64,000 bases of DNA from CAYZQH01 sp050300015 (GTDB lineage Bacteria; Pseudomonadota; Gammaproteobacteria; Pseudomonadales; Cellvibrionaceae): NCBI GenBank assembly GCA_050300015.1, contig JBNKWZ010000029.1, forward strand, positions 62,001 to 126,000, read 5' to 3'. Below are positions 17,228 to 27,035 of the stretch, piece by piece; position 1 is the first letter of the stretch; each line of letters begins with the position of its first letter. Below the pieces are notes generated by a model. It saw only the letters and a program-made list of their open reading frames with translations, searched no databases and was not told the DNA's origin. A program made the translations under genes and the position numbers.

Positions 17228-17668
17228 ATGGTGAAACACGTCAAGATTTATACCGATGGCGCCTGTAAAGGTAACCCGGGCCCGGGCGGCTGGGGTGCAG
17301 TTTTGATCTTCGGAGAGCATCAAAAGTCCTTCTGGGGGGGCGAGCCACACACCACCAACAATCGAATGGAATTGCAGGCGGCCATTAGCGGTTTAAACGC
17401 GCTGACTGAGCCGTGCACCGTAGACCTCACCACGGATTCTCAATATGTGAAAAAGGGCGTTCAAGAATGGATGTCCAACTGGAAAAAAAACCAATGGCGC
17501 ACCGCAGCCAAAAAACCCGTTAAGAATGAAGATCTTTGGCGGGCATTGGATGAAGCGCTGGCGCCTCATCAAGTGGAATGGTACTGGGTGAAAGGGCACA
17601 GTGGGCACCCTGAAAACGAGTTGGCTGATGCGTTGGCGAACCGCGGCATTGATCAGCTAAAGTCCTGA
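17228..17668 (+). CDS. rnhA: Ribonuclease HI
   Basis: 146 residues from the ATG at 17228 (AAGGGG upstream); the frame is open from 17030 but that overlaps the methyltransferase gene. The active-site acids are in IYTDGACKGNPG (first Asp), NRMELQA (Glu) and TTDSQYV (Asp), and the last Asp is in NELADALA. The basic protrusion (KKNQWRTAAKKPVKN) is complete. It degrades RNA in RNA:DNA hybrids during replication. Confidence 0.96.
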   Translation: MVKHVKIYTDGACKGNPGPGGWGAVLIFGEHQKSFWGGEPHTTNNRMELQAAISGLNALTEPCTVDLTTDSQYVKKGVQEWMSNWKKNQWRTAAKKPVKNEDLWRALDEALAPHQVEWYWVKGHSGHPENELADALANRGIDQLKS

Positions 17669-17680
17669 GGTAGGAATGGT

Positions 17681-18391
17681 ATGCGGCAAATCGTATTAGA
17701 CACTGAAACGACAGGTTTAGAGCCTTCTCAAGGGCACCGTATTATTGAGATTGGGTGTGTGGAGTTGGTGGATCGGCGTTTAACCGGCAAGCACTATCAC
17801 CAATACATCAACCCCGATAGAGAAGTCGAAGAAGGCGCCATTGAAGTTCACGGAATTACCAACGAATTCCTGGTAGATAAGCCCAAATTCGCAGCCGTTG
17901 CCGGCGAATTCTGGGATTTTATTCGTGGAGCTGAGCTGGTCATTCACAACGCCTCCTTTGATGTGGGATTTATCAATCACGAGTTTTCCAAGCTTCGTAT
18001 GGCGCCACTCGAAGGTGAGTGTGGTGTATTGGATACTCTGGCATTGGCGCGTAAAAAACATCCCGGGCAGAAAAATAACTTGGATGCCCTATGTAAACGT
18101 TATGGCGTTGATAACTCACAGCGGGACCTGCACGGGGCGTTGCTCGACGCTGAAATTCTAGCCGATGTCTTTTTATTGATGACCGGAGGGCAAACGGCAC
18201 TGGCACTTGCGGGAGATCATAGCGAGGGCGACCAAGGTGAGCAGGGGAGTTCGCGGGTGGTTAAATTAGAGCGCGATGCCGGAGGCATCCCCATTATTCT
18301 GGCTACCCAAGCTGAATTGCAGCTACACGATCAAAAGCTAGAAGCCATTCAAAAGGCCTCCGGAGGTGAGTGCGTTTGGTTAAAACCCTAG
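17681..18391 (+). CDS. dnaQ: DNA polymerase III epsilon subunit (proofreading exonuclease)
   Basis: 236 residues. DEDDh exonuclease motifs: Exo I LDTETTG, Exo II HNASFDVGF, Exo III HGALLDAEILADVF. The C-terminal quarter (about 175-236) includes the flexible, Gln/Gly-rich linker that binds the polymerase alpha subunit. It follows rnhA by 12 bases with GAGG before the ATG, and the pair is the classical rnhA-dnaQ unit. Confidence 0.96.
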   Translation: MRQIVLDTETTGLEPSQGHRIIEIGCVELVDRRLTGKHYHQYINPDREVEEGAIEVHGITNEFLVDKPKFAAVAGEFWDFIRGAELVIHNASFDVGFINHEFSKLRMAPLEGECGVLDTLALARKKHPGQKNNLDALCKRYGVDNSQRDLHGALLDAEILADVFLLMTGGQTALALAGDHSEGDQGEQGSSRVVKLERDAGGIPIILATQAELQLHDQKLEAIQKASGGECVWLKP

Positions 18392-18840
18392 TGGCTGTTA
18401 ATTATAGTACAATAGTCCTGTTTGCTTGGAGTTATACTTTGAGCGCGCTCGTCAATCGTGCCGCCCACGGAGATGTGTGAGCGATGGTAATAAGGCTTTT
18501 AATTGCGACCGTCGCAGGGCCTTGCTTTGCTTTTAGGCGTCGATATAACCGCCGCGTTCGAAATTTTCTGGCTTATCGAAAAATACCATAGAACTAGCGT
18601 TAAAAAGTGCTGTACTTGTATTAAAAGTGGCCGGTCAGGTTGTTATGCGAGCAGTGATTTGGCCGGTGACAAACCCAAGATATTAGCTTAAGATGTCTTG
18701 GTAACTGCTAGAATTTAAAAGAAATTTTAAGAGCGTGTGTAAACCCGTTTTCGGCAGATCGAGGGCAGTGCGCTTATAACTAACAGAACGTGTCCTACGC
18801 AACTGCAGGTATCGGTTCCGAAAAGAATAGGAAGACAAGC
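18392..18840. other. Long leader/intergenic region between dnaQ and fimL
   Basis: About 450 bases with no supported gene; a short TTG-opened frame at 18503-18691 has no family resemblance or binding site. It contains a perfect odd palindrome TGCGAC-C-GTCGCA (18504-18516). The palindrome is followed by a T/C-rich run (GCCTTGCTTTGCTTTT), which could be a weak terminator for dnaQ or a protein site. The part before fimL is AT-rich and presumably carries its promoter. Confidence 0.4.
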
Positions 18841-20547
18841 GTGAATACGGCGGATTCAATCAGCTTTCAATCCCTCCATATGATTCGCGACGAGCTGGTG
18901 GCGACCATTGAGCAATCTGCCCGTGATCTTGAGGTTTTTGTCTCTTCAACTGAGGAGGTCAAAAGCTTACAGGCTTGCGTGGCGGGTATTCGCCAAATAG
19001 TGGGCATTTTAAAGTTGTTGGAGTTCAAGGGCGCGGCGATGCTTGCCGAAGAACTGCTCTCCACCGCTAAGCTCATCCAGCCTGGGGAATCCGGTGCCGT
19101 GCTCGAAAAACAGCTCGACTTGGTAAGCAACACGTTCTTTGTGTTGTCACGTTACCTGGAATATGTGCTGCAAACTGAACGAAAAGTCCCCGTTTTACTC
19201 GTTCCCTATATTAATGCTTTGCGTAAGTACCGGCGGGAGCCTTTGCTGCCGGAAAGCTTCTTTTTCAACCTCAACTTGAATACCACTCCGAAAGTCCCCG
19301 ATACTGAGGCGATTGCCGCTAGTGAGAGTGATTTTAGGCCTTTGTTGGTGCGACTGCGCCATATGTATCAATTGGGTTTGCTGGGCGTGTTGCGTGACAA
19401 GCAATGCAAGGCGTCCTTGGGGTTAATGCGTCGCGCACTGATTCGGCTTCAGCGTCTCGGTAATGATAAACCCTTGGCGGTACTTTGGTGGATGTCCAAC
19501 TTAGTAGTAGAAGCGTTGATTCAGCAAGACATGGAGCTGATTGAACCACGTAAGATGCTATTAAGCCGAATTGATCGGATTATACGACAAGTGCAAAAAG
19601 GCGGTGCGGCCGCTTATCAAGCTGCAGCCCCCAAGGGGCTGATTAAAGAGTTGATGTATCTGCTGGTTATTTCGGGCAGTACAAACCCTCAGGTAAAGGC
19701 CTTGCGTGAAACGTTTGATGTTAAACAATACGCTTATACTGAAAAGCATTTGGCGAGTGAGCGTCATGCTTTAAAAGGCCCCAGCGCCCAGACTATTTCG
19801 TCCCTGGTGCGCGTATTGCAGACTGAAGTTAGCTCCATTAAAAACCTTCTGGAGACTGCAGCACAAGGTATGCGCATCATTGATGATGTGAAAGGGTTTT
19901 ATGGCAGCTTGGCTAAAATAGCCGAAACGCTCGCGATTGTTGGGTTGGTGGGACCAAGCTCCATCTTGAAAGAAGAATTGAAGGGTATCGAGCATTGGGA
20001 TGCTGAACAAGAAATCACGGAAGAGGAATTGCAGCGTGTGGCTAAAACTTTGCTTTATGTGGATAGCGCCATAAGCAATCTTGAAACGCACAGTGCCGGC
20101 AAAGGTGAAAACCTTGCTAAGGTCTCGCAAAACGAGATGATAGCCTCCACAGAGCTGGCTCAAGCAGAGCGTATTGTGTTTGCCGAATGTGAGGCGGGCA
20201 TTTCGTTGACCAAGCGGGCCATTACGTCTTTTTCAGAGTCTGATTTTGATGCTGGGCACATTTCAAATATTGCAAAAACCCTTAATACTGTCCGTGGTGG
20301 TTTACTGATGCTCCGCTGTGAGCGAGCGGCACGAGTAATGGATCGCTGTGTGGAGTTCGTCGAGGAAATTCTGCTGGAGGGTGAGCACCCGGCAGAAATT
20401 AACGAACTTCTTGAAACGTTTGCTGATGCAATCATCAGTGTCGAGTATTTTTTCGACACGGCACCTTCGCCCTCCCGATTGGACGAGTCTGTGCTGCAAG
20501 TGGCTGAAGAAAGTTTGGCGGCCCTTGGCTATCCGGTCGATAAGTAA
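18841..20547 (+). CDS. fimL: FimL-like protein (ChpA N-terminal homologue)
   Basis: 568 residues from the GTG at 18841, which has AGGAAGA six bases upstream; the frame opens at 18790 without a binding site. Sequence and length match Pseudomonas FimL (about 560 residues): the start SFQSLHMIRDELVATIEQ, then the LPESFFFNLNL segment. It is a string of Hpt-like helical bundles that have lost the phosphorylatable His, related to the N-terminus of ChpA. FimL works with the Pil-Chp system and FimV to control type IV pilus twitching and cAMP. Confidence 0.82.
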   Translation: MNTADSISFQSLHMIRDELVATIEQSARDLEVFVSSTEEVKSLQACVAGIRQIVGILKLLEFKGAAMLAEELLSTAKLIQPGESGAVLEKQLDLVSNTFFVLSRYLEYVLQTERKVPVLLVPYINALRKYRREPLLPESFFFNLNLNTTPKVPDTEAIAASESDFRPLLVRLRHMYQLGLLGVLRDKQCKASLGLMRRALIRLQRLGNDKPLAVLWWMSNLVVEALIQQDMELIEPRKMLLSRIDRIIRQVQKGGAAAYQAAAPKGLIKELMYLLVISGSTNPQVKALRETFDVKQYAYTEKHLASERHALKGPSAQTISSLVRVLQTEVSSIKNLLETAAQGMRIIDDVKGFYGSLAKIAETLAIVGLVGPSSILKEELKGIEHWDAEQEITEEELQRVAKTLLYVDSAISNLETHSAGKGENLAKVSQNEMIASTELAQAERIVFAECEAGISLTKRAITSFSESDFDAGHISNIAKTLNTVRGGLLMLRCERAARVMDRCVEFVEEILLEGEHPAEINELLETFADAIISVEYFFDTAPSPSRLDESVLQVAEESLAALGYPVDK

Positions 20548-20565
20548 CATGAATTTTGCGGTTGG

Positions 20566-21375
20566 ATGAGTTTTACCGTTGATCTAGACAATGCGCGTCA
20601 GCCCACCGAAAAAGACGTGGCCATCGTGGTTGTCAATGGCCAAATTTACCATCCCTCCTCACAGCAACTTTGGTTGCCTATTGTTGATCTTCCCGAACGA
20701 ATCTACCGTGACGCGCAGCTGCATTTTATTGGGGTGTGGCGGGGTTCTGCCTGTTTTGTAGCCGCTTTGCCCGACATGAACAGTCAAATAACACACTGGT
20801 CAAGCGCCTCTTTGCGCGCGTTGATGCTCAATGACGAGGACGGCGTGTTTCCAATGGCATCTCGAGCCGCACAGCTGTCGCATTGGTTGTTGGATCATGC
20901 CCATTGTGGCCGCTGCGGTCAGCCCACATCTTTACACCCCGTTGATCGTGCGTTTGGATGTGATGCGTGCAATATACTGTACTACCCACGGATATCGCCT
21001 TGTGTTATTGGCTTGGTTCATCGTGATGGCGCGCTTTTGTTGGCGCGTCACGCACGCTCGCGCTCAGGTGTTTTTAGTGTGCTCGCCGGGTTTATCGAGC
21101 CCTCTGAGACTGCGGAAGAGGCTTTTGTGCGTGAGGTGAAGGAAGAGGTCGATATCGATATCGTCACACCAGAGTATCAGTTGTCCCAAGCTTGGCCTTT
21201 CCCAAGTCAGCTGATGCTGGGTTATTTTGCGCCTTATCAAAATGGCCAAATTCAGGTGGATGGCGATGAAATTGTGGAGGCCGATTGGTTTCTTCCCAAC
21301 GCACTTCCACCCACGCCGCCGGCTGAAACCATATCGGGTCAGTTGATTCGGCGCTTTATTGAATTGCAGGGGTGA
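20566..21375 (+). CDS. nudC: NAD-capped RNA decapping hydrolase / NADH pyrophosphatase
   Basis: 269 residues. A zinc ribbon has CGRCG and GCDACN (about 116-138). The Nudix box runs from GFIEPSETAEEAF into REVKEEV, and the NudC-specific SQAWPFPSQLM motif follows. The final Gly of the canonical Nudix consensus is replaced (EEVDI instead of EESGI), a mild deviation that leaves the metal-binding Glu residues in place. It removes NAD caps from RNA and cleaves NADH. Start of a likely operon with the next two genes, as in Pseudomonas. Confidence 0.92.
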   Translation: MSFTVDLDNARQPTEKDVAIVVVNGQIYHPSSQQLWLPIVDLPERIYRDAQLHFIGVWRGSACFVAALPDMNSQITHWSSASLRALMLNDEDGVFPMASRAAQLSHWLLDHAHCGRCGQPTSLHPVDRAFGCDACNILYYPRISPCVIGLVHRDGALLLARHARSRSGVFSVLAGFIEPSETAEEAFVREVKEEVDIDIVTPEYQLSQAWPFPSQLMLGYFAPYQNGQIQVDGDEIVEADWFLPNALPPTPPAETISGQLIRRFIELQG

Positions 21376-21378
21376 TCC

Positions 21379-22032
21379 GTGTTTTTCAATGGTCTATCCA
21401 TTATTTTTTGCGTTGTGGCCGTTTTGCTCGTTCTAAGCGGCACCAAATGCCTTTGGCGTCGCGGCTGGCTACTCGGTTGGGCAAGGGGCATGGTAGGCGT
21501 CATCTTGATGGGGTTTGCCACCCTGCTTTTACTGATAGCCATCGATTTGCGCAATTATCGAGATTTACTAAAAGATGAGCCCATCGCCAAGGTGAGCTTT
21601 CAGCAATTGGGGCCCCAAAGCTTTAAAGCGGTGGTTATTATTGGGGAGTCGTTGGATGCTCGTGAGTTTATTCTCATGGGAGACCAATGGCAGTTGGATG
21701 CCAGAGTCATTCGCTGGTCTGGTTTACTGCAATCTATTGGTGGTAAACCAGGGTACCGATTAGATAGAATCAGCGGTCGATACGCGTTGCTCTCCGACGA
21801 AACACAAAAGCCACGTTCGGTACACGACCTATCCGTTGAACCCAGTGTACTGGATGTTTGGCATTGGTTGTACTTAACCAAAGATTGGTTACCGGGTGTG
21901 GATGCTACTTATGGCAGCGCCACCTTTGTGCCCATGGCGGATGGTGCACTGTTTCAAGTGGGCTTGGGGCAAACGGGGTTGGCGGCCAAACCGCTTAATG
22001 ATGCGGCAATAAACGCGGTACAAACGTGGTAA
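21379..22032 (+). CDS. Conserved membrane-anchored hypothetical protein
   Basis: 217 residues from GTG at 21379 with AGGGGTGA upstream; the gap to nudC is 3 bases. Two hydrophobic helices lie at about 5-20 and 35-55 (GMVGVILMGFATLLLLIAI), followed by a soluble domain rich in beta segments that probably faces the periplasm. A protein of this kind lies between nudC and sohB in Pseudomonas relatives and is sometimes annotated as an efflux pump, for which I see no support. Function unknown. Confidence 0.7.
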   Translation: MFFNGLSIIFCVVAVLLVLSGTKCLWRRGWLLGWARGMVGVILMGFATLLLLIAIDLRNYRDLLKDEPIAKVSFQQLGPQSFKAVVIIGESLDAREFILMGDQWQLDARVIRWSGLLQSIGGKPGYRLDRISGRYALLSDETQKPRSVHDLSVEPSVLDVWHWLYLTKDWLPGVDATYGSATFVPMADGALFQVGLGQTGLAAKPLNDAAINAVQTW

Positions 22033-22050
22033 AACGATTAGAGGTGAAAC

Positions 22051-23085
22051 TTGGAATTTATCAGTGAATACGGTTTGTTTTTATTAAAGGCGGCCACCAT
22101 TGTTGTCGCGATTATTGTGGTGGTGTCTTTCGTCGTTGCCGCGGGGATGAAAAATGCCGGTGGGCGTGAAAAGGGTAAAATCAAGGTGTCCCACCTGAAT
22201 GATCGCCTGGATGACATGGCGCAGACGCTTCGTGAGTACGCATTGGACGAAAAAAGTTTAAAGGCCCTTGAGAAACAGAAGAAAAAAGACGAAAAAGCGC
22301 AGAAGAAGGCCAAAGATACAGAACGTAAGAAGCGGGTGTTTGTGTTGGATTTTGACGGCGACATTAAAGCGTCTGCAACAGGGCAGTTACGCGAAGCCAT
22401 TACCGCGGTATTAACTTTGGCCGAGCCGCAGGACGAAGTGGTTGTGACATTAGAAAGTGGTGGTGGCATGGTACACAGTTACGGTTTGGCGGCCAGTCAA
22501 TTGGCAAGGATCACCAGTAAAAATATTCCTTTAACCATTTGTGTAGACAAAGTCGCTGCCAGTGGGGGCTATATGATGGCCTGTGTGGCGGATAAGTTGT
22601 TAGCGGCACCTTTTGCCATTATTGGCTCTATTGGCGTTGTTGCGCAAATACCCAATTTTCATCGAGTACTGCAAAAGCATGACGTAGACTACGATGTGCT
22701 AACCGCAGGGGAGTACAAGCGGACTCTAACGATTTTGGGTGAAAATACAGAAAAGGGAAAAGCCAAGTTTCTGGAGGATTTGGAGGACACTCACGAGTTA
22801 TTTAAGGATTTTATCAGTGAGCATCGCACCAGCGTTAATGTGGAAGATGTGGCCACTGGTGAAATTTGGTTTGGTACCCGAGCATTAGATAAAAACCTCG
22901 TGGATGCGATTTCTACCAGTGATGAATACCTCACCAGTATGCACCCTGAGGCGGATATATTCTCTGTGGAGTACGAAGAGAAAAAGTCTATTCAAGAGAA
23001 GTTGGGGGCAGGCTTTGGCAGCGCCATGGAGCGCGTATTCAGCAAGTGGGCAGAAGTGCTTTCCACCCGTTTTTGGGCGCGCTAG
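22051..23085 (+). CDS. sohB: Inner-membrane serine protease SohB
   Basis: 344 residues from a TTG at 22051 that has a good GAGGTGA site. An N-terminal membrane helix (about 8-33) is followed by a charged, Lys/Glu-rich linker (residues 65-95). Then comes the S49 domain with catalytic Ser in VAASGGYMMA and Lys in GEYKRTLT, the Ser/Lys dyad of the SppA/SohB family. It acts in the periplasm on peptides and can compensate for DegP in E. coli. Third gene of the nudC unit. Confidence 0.92.
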   Translation: MEFISEYGLFLLKAATIVVAIIVVVSFVVAAGMKNAGGREKGKIKVSHLNDRLDDMAQTLREYALDEKSLKALEKQKKKDEKAQKKAKDTERKKRVFVLDFDGDIKASATGQLREAITAVLTLAEPQDEVVVTLESGGGMVHSYGLAASQLARITSKNIPLTICVDKVAASGGYMMACVADKLLAAPFAIIGSIGVVAQIPNFHRVLQKHDVDYDVLTAGEYKRTLTILGENTEKGKAKFLEDLEDTHELFKDFISEHRTSVNVEDVATGEIWFGTRALDKNLVDAISTSDEYLTSMHPEADIFSVEYEEKKSIQEKLGAGFGSAMERVFSKWAEVLSTRFWAR

Positions 23086-23462
23086 GGAACCTCTGGTTAA
23101 GCCCCAATGGCTTCTTGGTTTGGGCTCCCTGCGTCGCTCCACCTCCTGCATCCGTGCAGTCAAGCGCCCTTTCCTTAAAGGCAGAGATTAACACTCTGCT
23201 GACAAGGCACTTTCCGCAGTCAGTGGTTGTAGCCCTTAACAAGGAGAATCACACCGTCAGACGGATTTTGACGCCGCCCCCTTCGGGGCTTATAGCGCTT
23301 TCCGATGTCTTTGTTAGTGATTTTCGTCAGGCCACCAGTATGGTTTGACCGCTATGGATGGCGTAAATGCCGTTTTTGCAGGAGTAAAGAACGGTCAAAT
23401 CACTGCCTTGATTTCGAAAAGCTCTGAAAGCCAGAAGTTATTGGGACTTGATCATAGGTTTC
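23086..23462. other. Intergenic stretch with several short inverted repeats
   Basis: About 375 bases between sohB and the convergent antiporter gene, with no supported gene. It holds GCAGAG/CTCTGC (around 23181-23199), GCCCC/GGGGC around CTTC (23276-23289), and TTTGACCG/CGGTCAAA (23344-23351 and 23392-23399). The opening GGGAACCTCTGG just after the sohB stop resembles ends of some insertion elements, but no matching far end or transposase was found. Confidence 0.35.
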
Positions 23463-24629
23463 CTAGTCCCGCCTGAGTTTGTCGTTGATGGCAATGGGGT
23501 TCGGAAAGTTGAGTATGACAATATAGCTGGAAATCACAAATGTGATAATAGCCGAAGCTTGTATGAGCAAGGATGCTTTTGATCCGATCAATTTTGTTTC
23601 GAGTGCCACGTAGGCCACTAGCAGAGAAAATTCACTGATTTGCCCCAAGCGAAAACCTACATCCCAGGCTAAAGAAGGGCGTTCGCTGTGGCTGCGTAAT
23701 AATATGTGAAAGACCAGTGGTTTAATGGCGAGTGCAGCGGCGGCCATCAGTATTACCGGCAGTATGATTTCAGGGAGTAGCGGCAAATTAAGTTGTGCCC
23801 CTAAGGAAAAGAAAAACAGCACCAAAAAAAAGTCTCGAAGCGGTTTTAAGCTTAATGCTATGTATTGTGATATCGGGCTGGTGGCGATCGAGATGCCTGC
23901 GATGAAGGCTCCTATCTCCGCGGAGAGCCCTACAGCGTGCGCTAAGGCAGCGAGACTTAAGCACCAGCCAATGGCCAATAAGAAAATGTATTCGTGAAAG
24001 CGGTCAAAGCGGGTGATGACGCGAATTAGAACATACTTAACAAAAATAAAAGCTGCAGCAGCCAGTATGGGTAAAGCCAATAGCGCAATGCCCAGTTGTT
24101 GAAACTGTATCTCACCATAGCCGCCGTTCAGCAGTAATAATAAACAGAATATCGCAATAAAATCTTGTAGTAGCAGTAGGCCAACCATCATTTCACCTGT
24201 GTGGCGGTGATGTAGTACGGTAGTTGGTAACAATTTAATGCCAATAATGGTGCTTGAAAACACCATGGCAATGCCGATGACAATGGACTCCCAAAGCGTA
24301 AATCCAAAGCTTAATCCAAGCGTAAAACCCACTAGTGCGAACAGACTTGAACTCACCATTGCGATGACGGAAGCCTTGCGAAAAACACTGCCCAAGGCAG
24401 AGGGCTGCATGTCCAGTCCCAAAAGGAACAGCAAAAAAACGATGCCAATATGCGACATTTCAGATATTAAGGCGAGGTCTGTGACCAGACTAAAACCATA
24501 GGGGCCGAGCGCGATACCCACTGCAATATAAGCTACCAGCAAGGGTTGGCGGGTATACAGCGCAAAGGATGCCAATAACGCAGCACTGCCAAAGATGAGA
24601 AAAAATGTGGTAAATAAATGGCCTTCCAT
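23463..24629 (-). CDS. Monovalent cation:proton antiporter (CPA2, KefB/NapA type)
   Basis: 388 residues, almost all membrane helices (about 12). Features of CPA2 exchangers include LFLLGLDMQPS in the third helix region, LLQDFIAIF (the Asp of the ion site) and GLSAEIGAFIAGI. The C-terminal TrkA-N and TrkA-C regulatory domains of KefB/KefC are absent, so it is the short form. It exchanges K+ or Na+ for H+; which ion cannot be told. A single-gene unit. Confidence 0.85.
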   Translation of the reverse strand: MEGHLFTTFFLIFGSAALLASFALYTRQPLLVAYIAVGIALGPYGFSLVTDLALISEMSHIGIVFLLFLLGLDMQPSALGSVFRKASVIAMVSSSLFALVGFTLGLSFGFTLWESIVIGIAMVFSSTIIGIKLLPTTVLHHRHTGEMMVGLLLLQDFIAIFCLLLLLNGGYGEIQFQQLGIALLALPILAAAAFIFVKYVLIRVITRFDRFHEYIFLLAIGWCLSLAALAHAVGLSAEIGAFIAGISIATSPISQYIALSLKPLRDFFLVLFFFSLGAQLNLPLLPEIILPVILMAAAALAIKPLVFHILLRSHSERPSLAWDVGFRLGQISEFSLLVAYVALETKLIGSKASLLIQASAIITFVISSYIVILNFPNPIAINDKLRRD

Positions 24630-24862
24630 TTGCTGCCAACTGTTTGCCGGAAAAGAAAGATGCTCGAACCATTATAGTCGCAAGACGCGATGAATTGCAG
24701 TTCAATAGCATGCTCGATAGTTCAATCTGACATCAGAGGGGTTGGGCTTATGAGTAGGACACGATGCTGCGGAGTGGGACCCTAGGGCGGTGAGTTAATA
24801 ATGTTTGTGCGTTTTTGAATGACGACAAAAAATATAATGGTGTACGCAAAGTGCGTTGGTAG

Positions 24863-24895
24863 AACCACTGAGGCATTTTACTTGCATCAGTGGTT
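24863..24895. terminator. Perfect 9-bp inverted repeat after the DUF934 gene
   Basis: AACCACTGA (24863-24871) and TCAGTGGTT (24887-24895) form a hairpin 10 bases beyond the stop of the cysI-DUF934 unit. No T-tract follows on the minus strand, so it may stabilise the mRNA end rather than terminate by itself. Confidence 0.4.
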
Positions 24896-24904
24896 GCGAA
24901 AAAT

Positions 24905-25387
24905 TTATGAACCGCGCCGTCTGAATAATGGAGCAGGCTGTTCGGCAGAGGACTGGTAAGCGTCGCTAAAATCGTTAAGGCTCTGTACCATAGATGCGAT
25001 ATTGGCGTTGTCGGTTACGATAAATGCGTCAAATCCACAGCGCCTTAAATAGTGCAGTTGATCTTGCATAAAATTACCTACCGCGTGAATTTCCCCTTTA
25101 AATTGGAGCTTCTCGCGAACCCAGCGCGCGGTTGAAAACCCACGGCCATCGGCAAATACAGGAAACTCAATGGCAACTACCGAAGCCTTGTGAATCTGCT
25201 CGGCAAGGGCTTCAATGTCATCCTCAGGTGATATCCAAACACCGAGATCACCGGTGGTACTTGGGGCGAGCTCCAAAAACAACGGACACGAGACAAGACA
25301 GGGGGTGCCTGGCGTCACAGCAGACTCCTCCGTGCAATGGGACCACTGATACGGTTCTACTCGCCCGCTTTTATCCAGCTTTTGCAT
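24905..25387 (-). CDS. DUF934 protein, sulfite-reductase associated
   Basis: 160 residues from the ATG at 25385-25387, overlapping the end of cysI by 17 bases. DUF934 core motifs are visible: EFPVFADGRGFSTAR and the RRCGFDAF segment. In Pseudomonas and many betaproteobacteria this gene always follows cysI. It is thought to assist assimilatory sulfate reduction, but its biochemical role has not been shown. The overlap indicates coupled translation. Confidence 0.85.
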   Translation of the reverse strand: MQKLDKSGRVEPYQWSHCTEESAVTPGTPCLVSCPLFLELAPSTTGDLGVWISPEDDIEALAEQIHKASVVAIEFPVFADGRGFSTARWVREKLQFKGEIHAVGNFMQDQLHYLRRCGFDAFIVTDNANIASMVQSLNDFSDAYQSSAEQPAPLFRRRGS

Positions 25388-27035
25388 AGACGCACTCCTT
25401 AAATGGGGTGATGCCAATACGACTGTAGGTGTCTGAAAAGGTTTCACCCTCTTGGCGTTGATCAACATACACATTCAATATTTTGCGTATCACGGTTGGC
25501 ATCTCTTCACGTCCGAAGGAGGGGCCAAGTACATTACCCAATGAGGCCTTTTTGCTCGCGTTACCGCCTAGTTGCACCTGATAGAATTCTTGACCTTTTT
25601 TATCGACCCCTAAGATTCCAATGTGCCCAACGTGGTGGTGCCCACAGGCGTTCATGCAGCCGGAGATATTGAGTTCAATGGGGCCGAGGTCATATATGTA
25701 GTCCATGTCATCAAGGTCGCGCTGAATGGCCTCGGCAATCGGTATTGATTTTGCGTTTGCCAGAGAGCAAAAGTCACCACCTGGGCAGCAGATCATATCC
25801 GTTACGGTGCCGATATTGGCGGTTGCAAACCCGAGAGGTTTCAGGGCTTGCCATAATTCGAACAGCTGAGAGCCGCGCACGTCGGCCAACACCATGTTCT
25901 GGTTGTGTGTGGTCCGAACTTCGCCAAACGAGTAGGTGTCGGCGAGGGTGGCGATGGCTTCAAGTTGGGTGTCGGTCAGATCGCCTGGTGCGATACCGGT
26001 GACCTTGAGTGACAAGGTGACGGCTCGGTAACCAGGTATTTTGTGACCACTCACGTTGTGAGCTAGCCAATGCGCGAACTCCAAATGCTCGGCTCGACGA
26101 ACATTGGTGGTTGCCATTTCATCCACATCGGAAAGTGCGGCATAGTCAGGGTGTGTGAAGAATTGTTTGGCGCGGTTAATCTCTTCGCTTGTCAGCACAT
26201 TTTCGTTGTTGTGGATGCGTCCGAATTCTTCCTCCACTTTGGCCTTAAAGGCTTCTACACCCATAGCCTTCACTAATATTTTGATACGTGCTTTAAATTT
26301 GTTATCACGGCGACCATGGAGGTTGTAAATTCGCAGTATGGACTCAAGGTAATTTAAAATGTCACGCTCGGCCACAAAGTCATTCACCACCTGGCCAATT
26401 ACAGGTGTTCGCCCTAAGCCACCACCAACCAATACGGTAAAGCCCACACGCCCTTGAGGGTCTTGTACTAACTGTAGGCCAATATCATGGAAGTGAATGG
26501 CTGCACGATCTTCTTTAGACCCGCACACCGCAATCTTAAACTTTCTTGGTAAGAAGGCGAATTCCGGGTGAAACGTGGACCACTGACGAATAATCTCGCA
26601 GTAAGGACGAGGGTCGATATGCTCATCGGGCGCAATACCGGCAAACTGGTCTGCGGTGACGTTGCGAATACAGTTGCCGCTGGTTTGTACCGCGTGCATT
26701 TCGACTTCGGCGAGTTCCTCCAATATGTTTGGCACTTCTTCCAGTTGAGGCCAGTTTAATTGGATATTTTGGCGAGTAGAGACGTGGCAGTAGCCTTTGT
26801 CATATTGACGGGTGATATGGGCTAGTTTTCGCAGCTGACGTGTGTTGAGCATCCCATAAGGCACCGCAATGCGCAGCATGGGCGCAACACGTTGCACATA
26901 AAGCCCATTCTGAAGCCGTATGGGTAAAAACTGTTCTGGTGTAATCTCGCCGGCCAAGTAGCGCTCGGTTTGGCGTCGAAACTGTGCGACGCGTTCACCT
27001 ATGAGGGTGTGGTCATGTTCGTCGTAAACGTACAC
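25371..27035 (-). CDS. cysI: Assimilatory sulfite reductase, hemoprotein
   Basis: 554 residues from a GTG at 27033-27035 (AAAGGTAG upstream). It has the two-fold repeated nitrite/sulfite reductase layout: ferredoxin-like half domains with QNIQLNWPQLEEVP and TSGNCIRN in the first half. The siroheme-[4Fe-4S] ligands are in CCPGGDFCSLA and SGCMNACGHHH. It matches the Pseudomonas-type CysI, a single-chain enzyme that does not need an E. coli-like flavoprotein CysJ partner. It reduces sulfite to sulfide for cysteine synthesis, which feeds the nearby metH product's pathway. Confidence 0.92.
   Translation of the reverse strand: MYVYDEHDHTLIGERVAQFRRQTERYLAGEITPEQFLPIRLQNGLYVQRVAPMLRIAVPYGMLNTRQLRKLAHITRQYDKGYCHVSTRQNIQLNWPQLEEVPNILEELAEVEMHAVQTSGNCIRNVTADQFAGIAPDEHIDPRPYCEIIRQWSTFHPEFAFLPRKFKIAVCGSKEDRAAIHFHDIGLQLVQDPQGRVGFTVLVGGGLGRTPVIGQVVNDFVAERDILNYLESILRIYNLHGRRDNKFKARIKILVKAMGVEAFKAKVEEEFGRIHNNENVLTSEEINRAKQFFTHPDYAALSDVDEMATTNVRRAEHLEFAHWLAHNVSGHKIPGYRAVTLSLKVTGIAPGDLTDTQLEAIATLADTYSFGEVRTTHNQNMVLADVRGSQLFELWQALKPLGFATANIGTVTDMICCPGGDFCSLANAKSIPIAEAIQRDLDDMDYIYDLGPIELNISGCMNACGHHHVGHIGILGVDKKGQEFYQVQLGGNASKKASLGNVLGPSFGREEMPTVIRKILNVYVDQRQEGETFSDTYSRIGITPFKECVYAKAG

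Noticed and set aside
18503..18691. Short frame between dnaQ and fimL
   Set aside because: TTG start, no binding site, no similarity recognised; the stretch looks like leader sequence.
23046..23348. Plus-strand frame of 100 codons overlapping the end of sohB
   Set aside because: It overlaps a certain gene in another frame, has Pro/Ser-rich low-complexity content and no recognisable domain.
23086..23462. Possible insertion-element remnant starting GGGAACCTCTGG
   Set aside because: No inverted terminal partner, target duplication or transposase fragment could be found.
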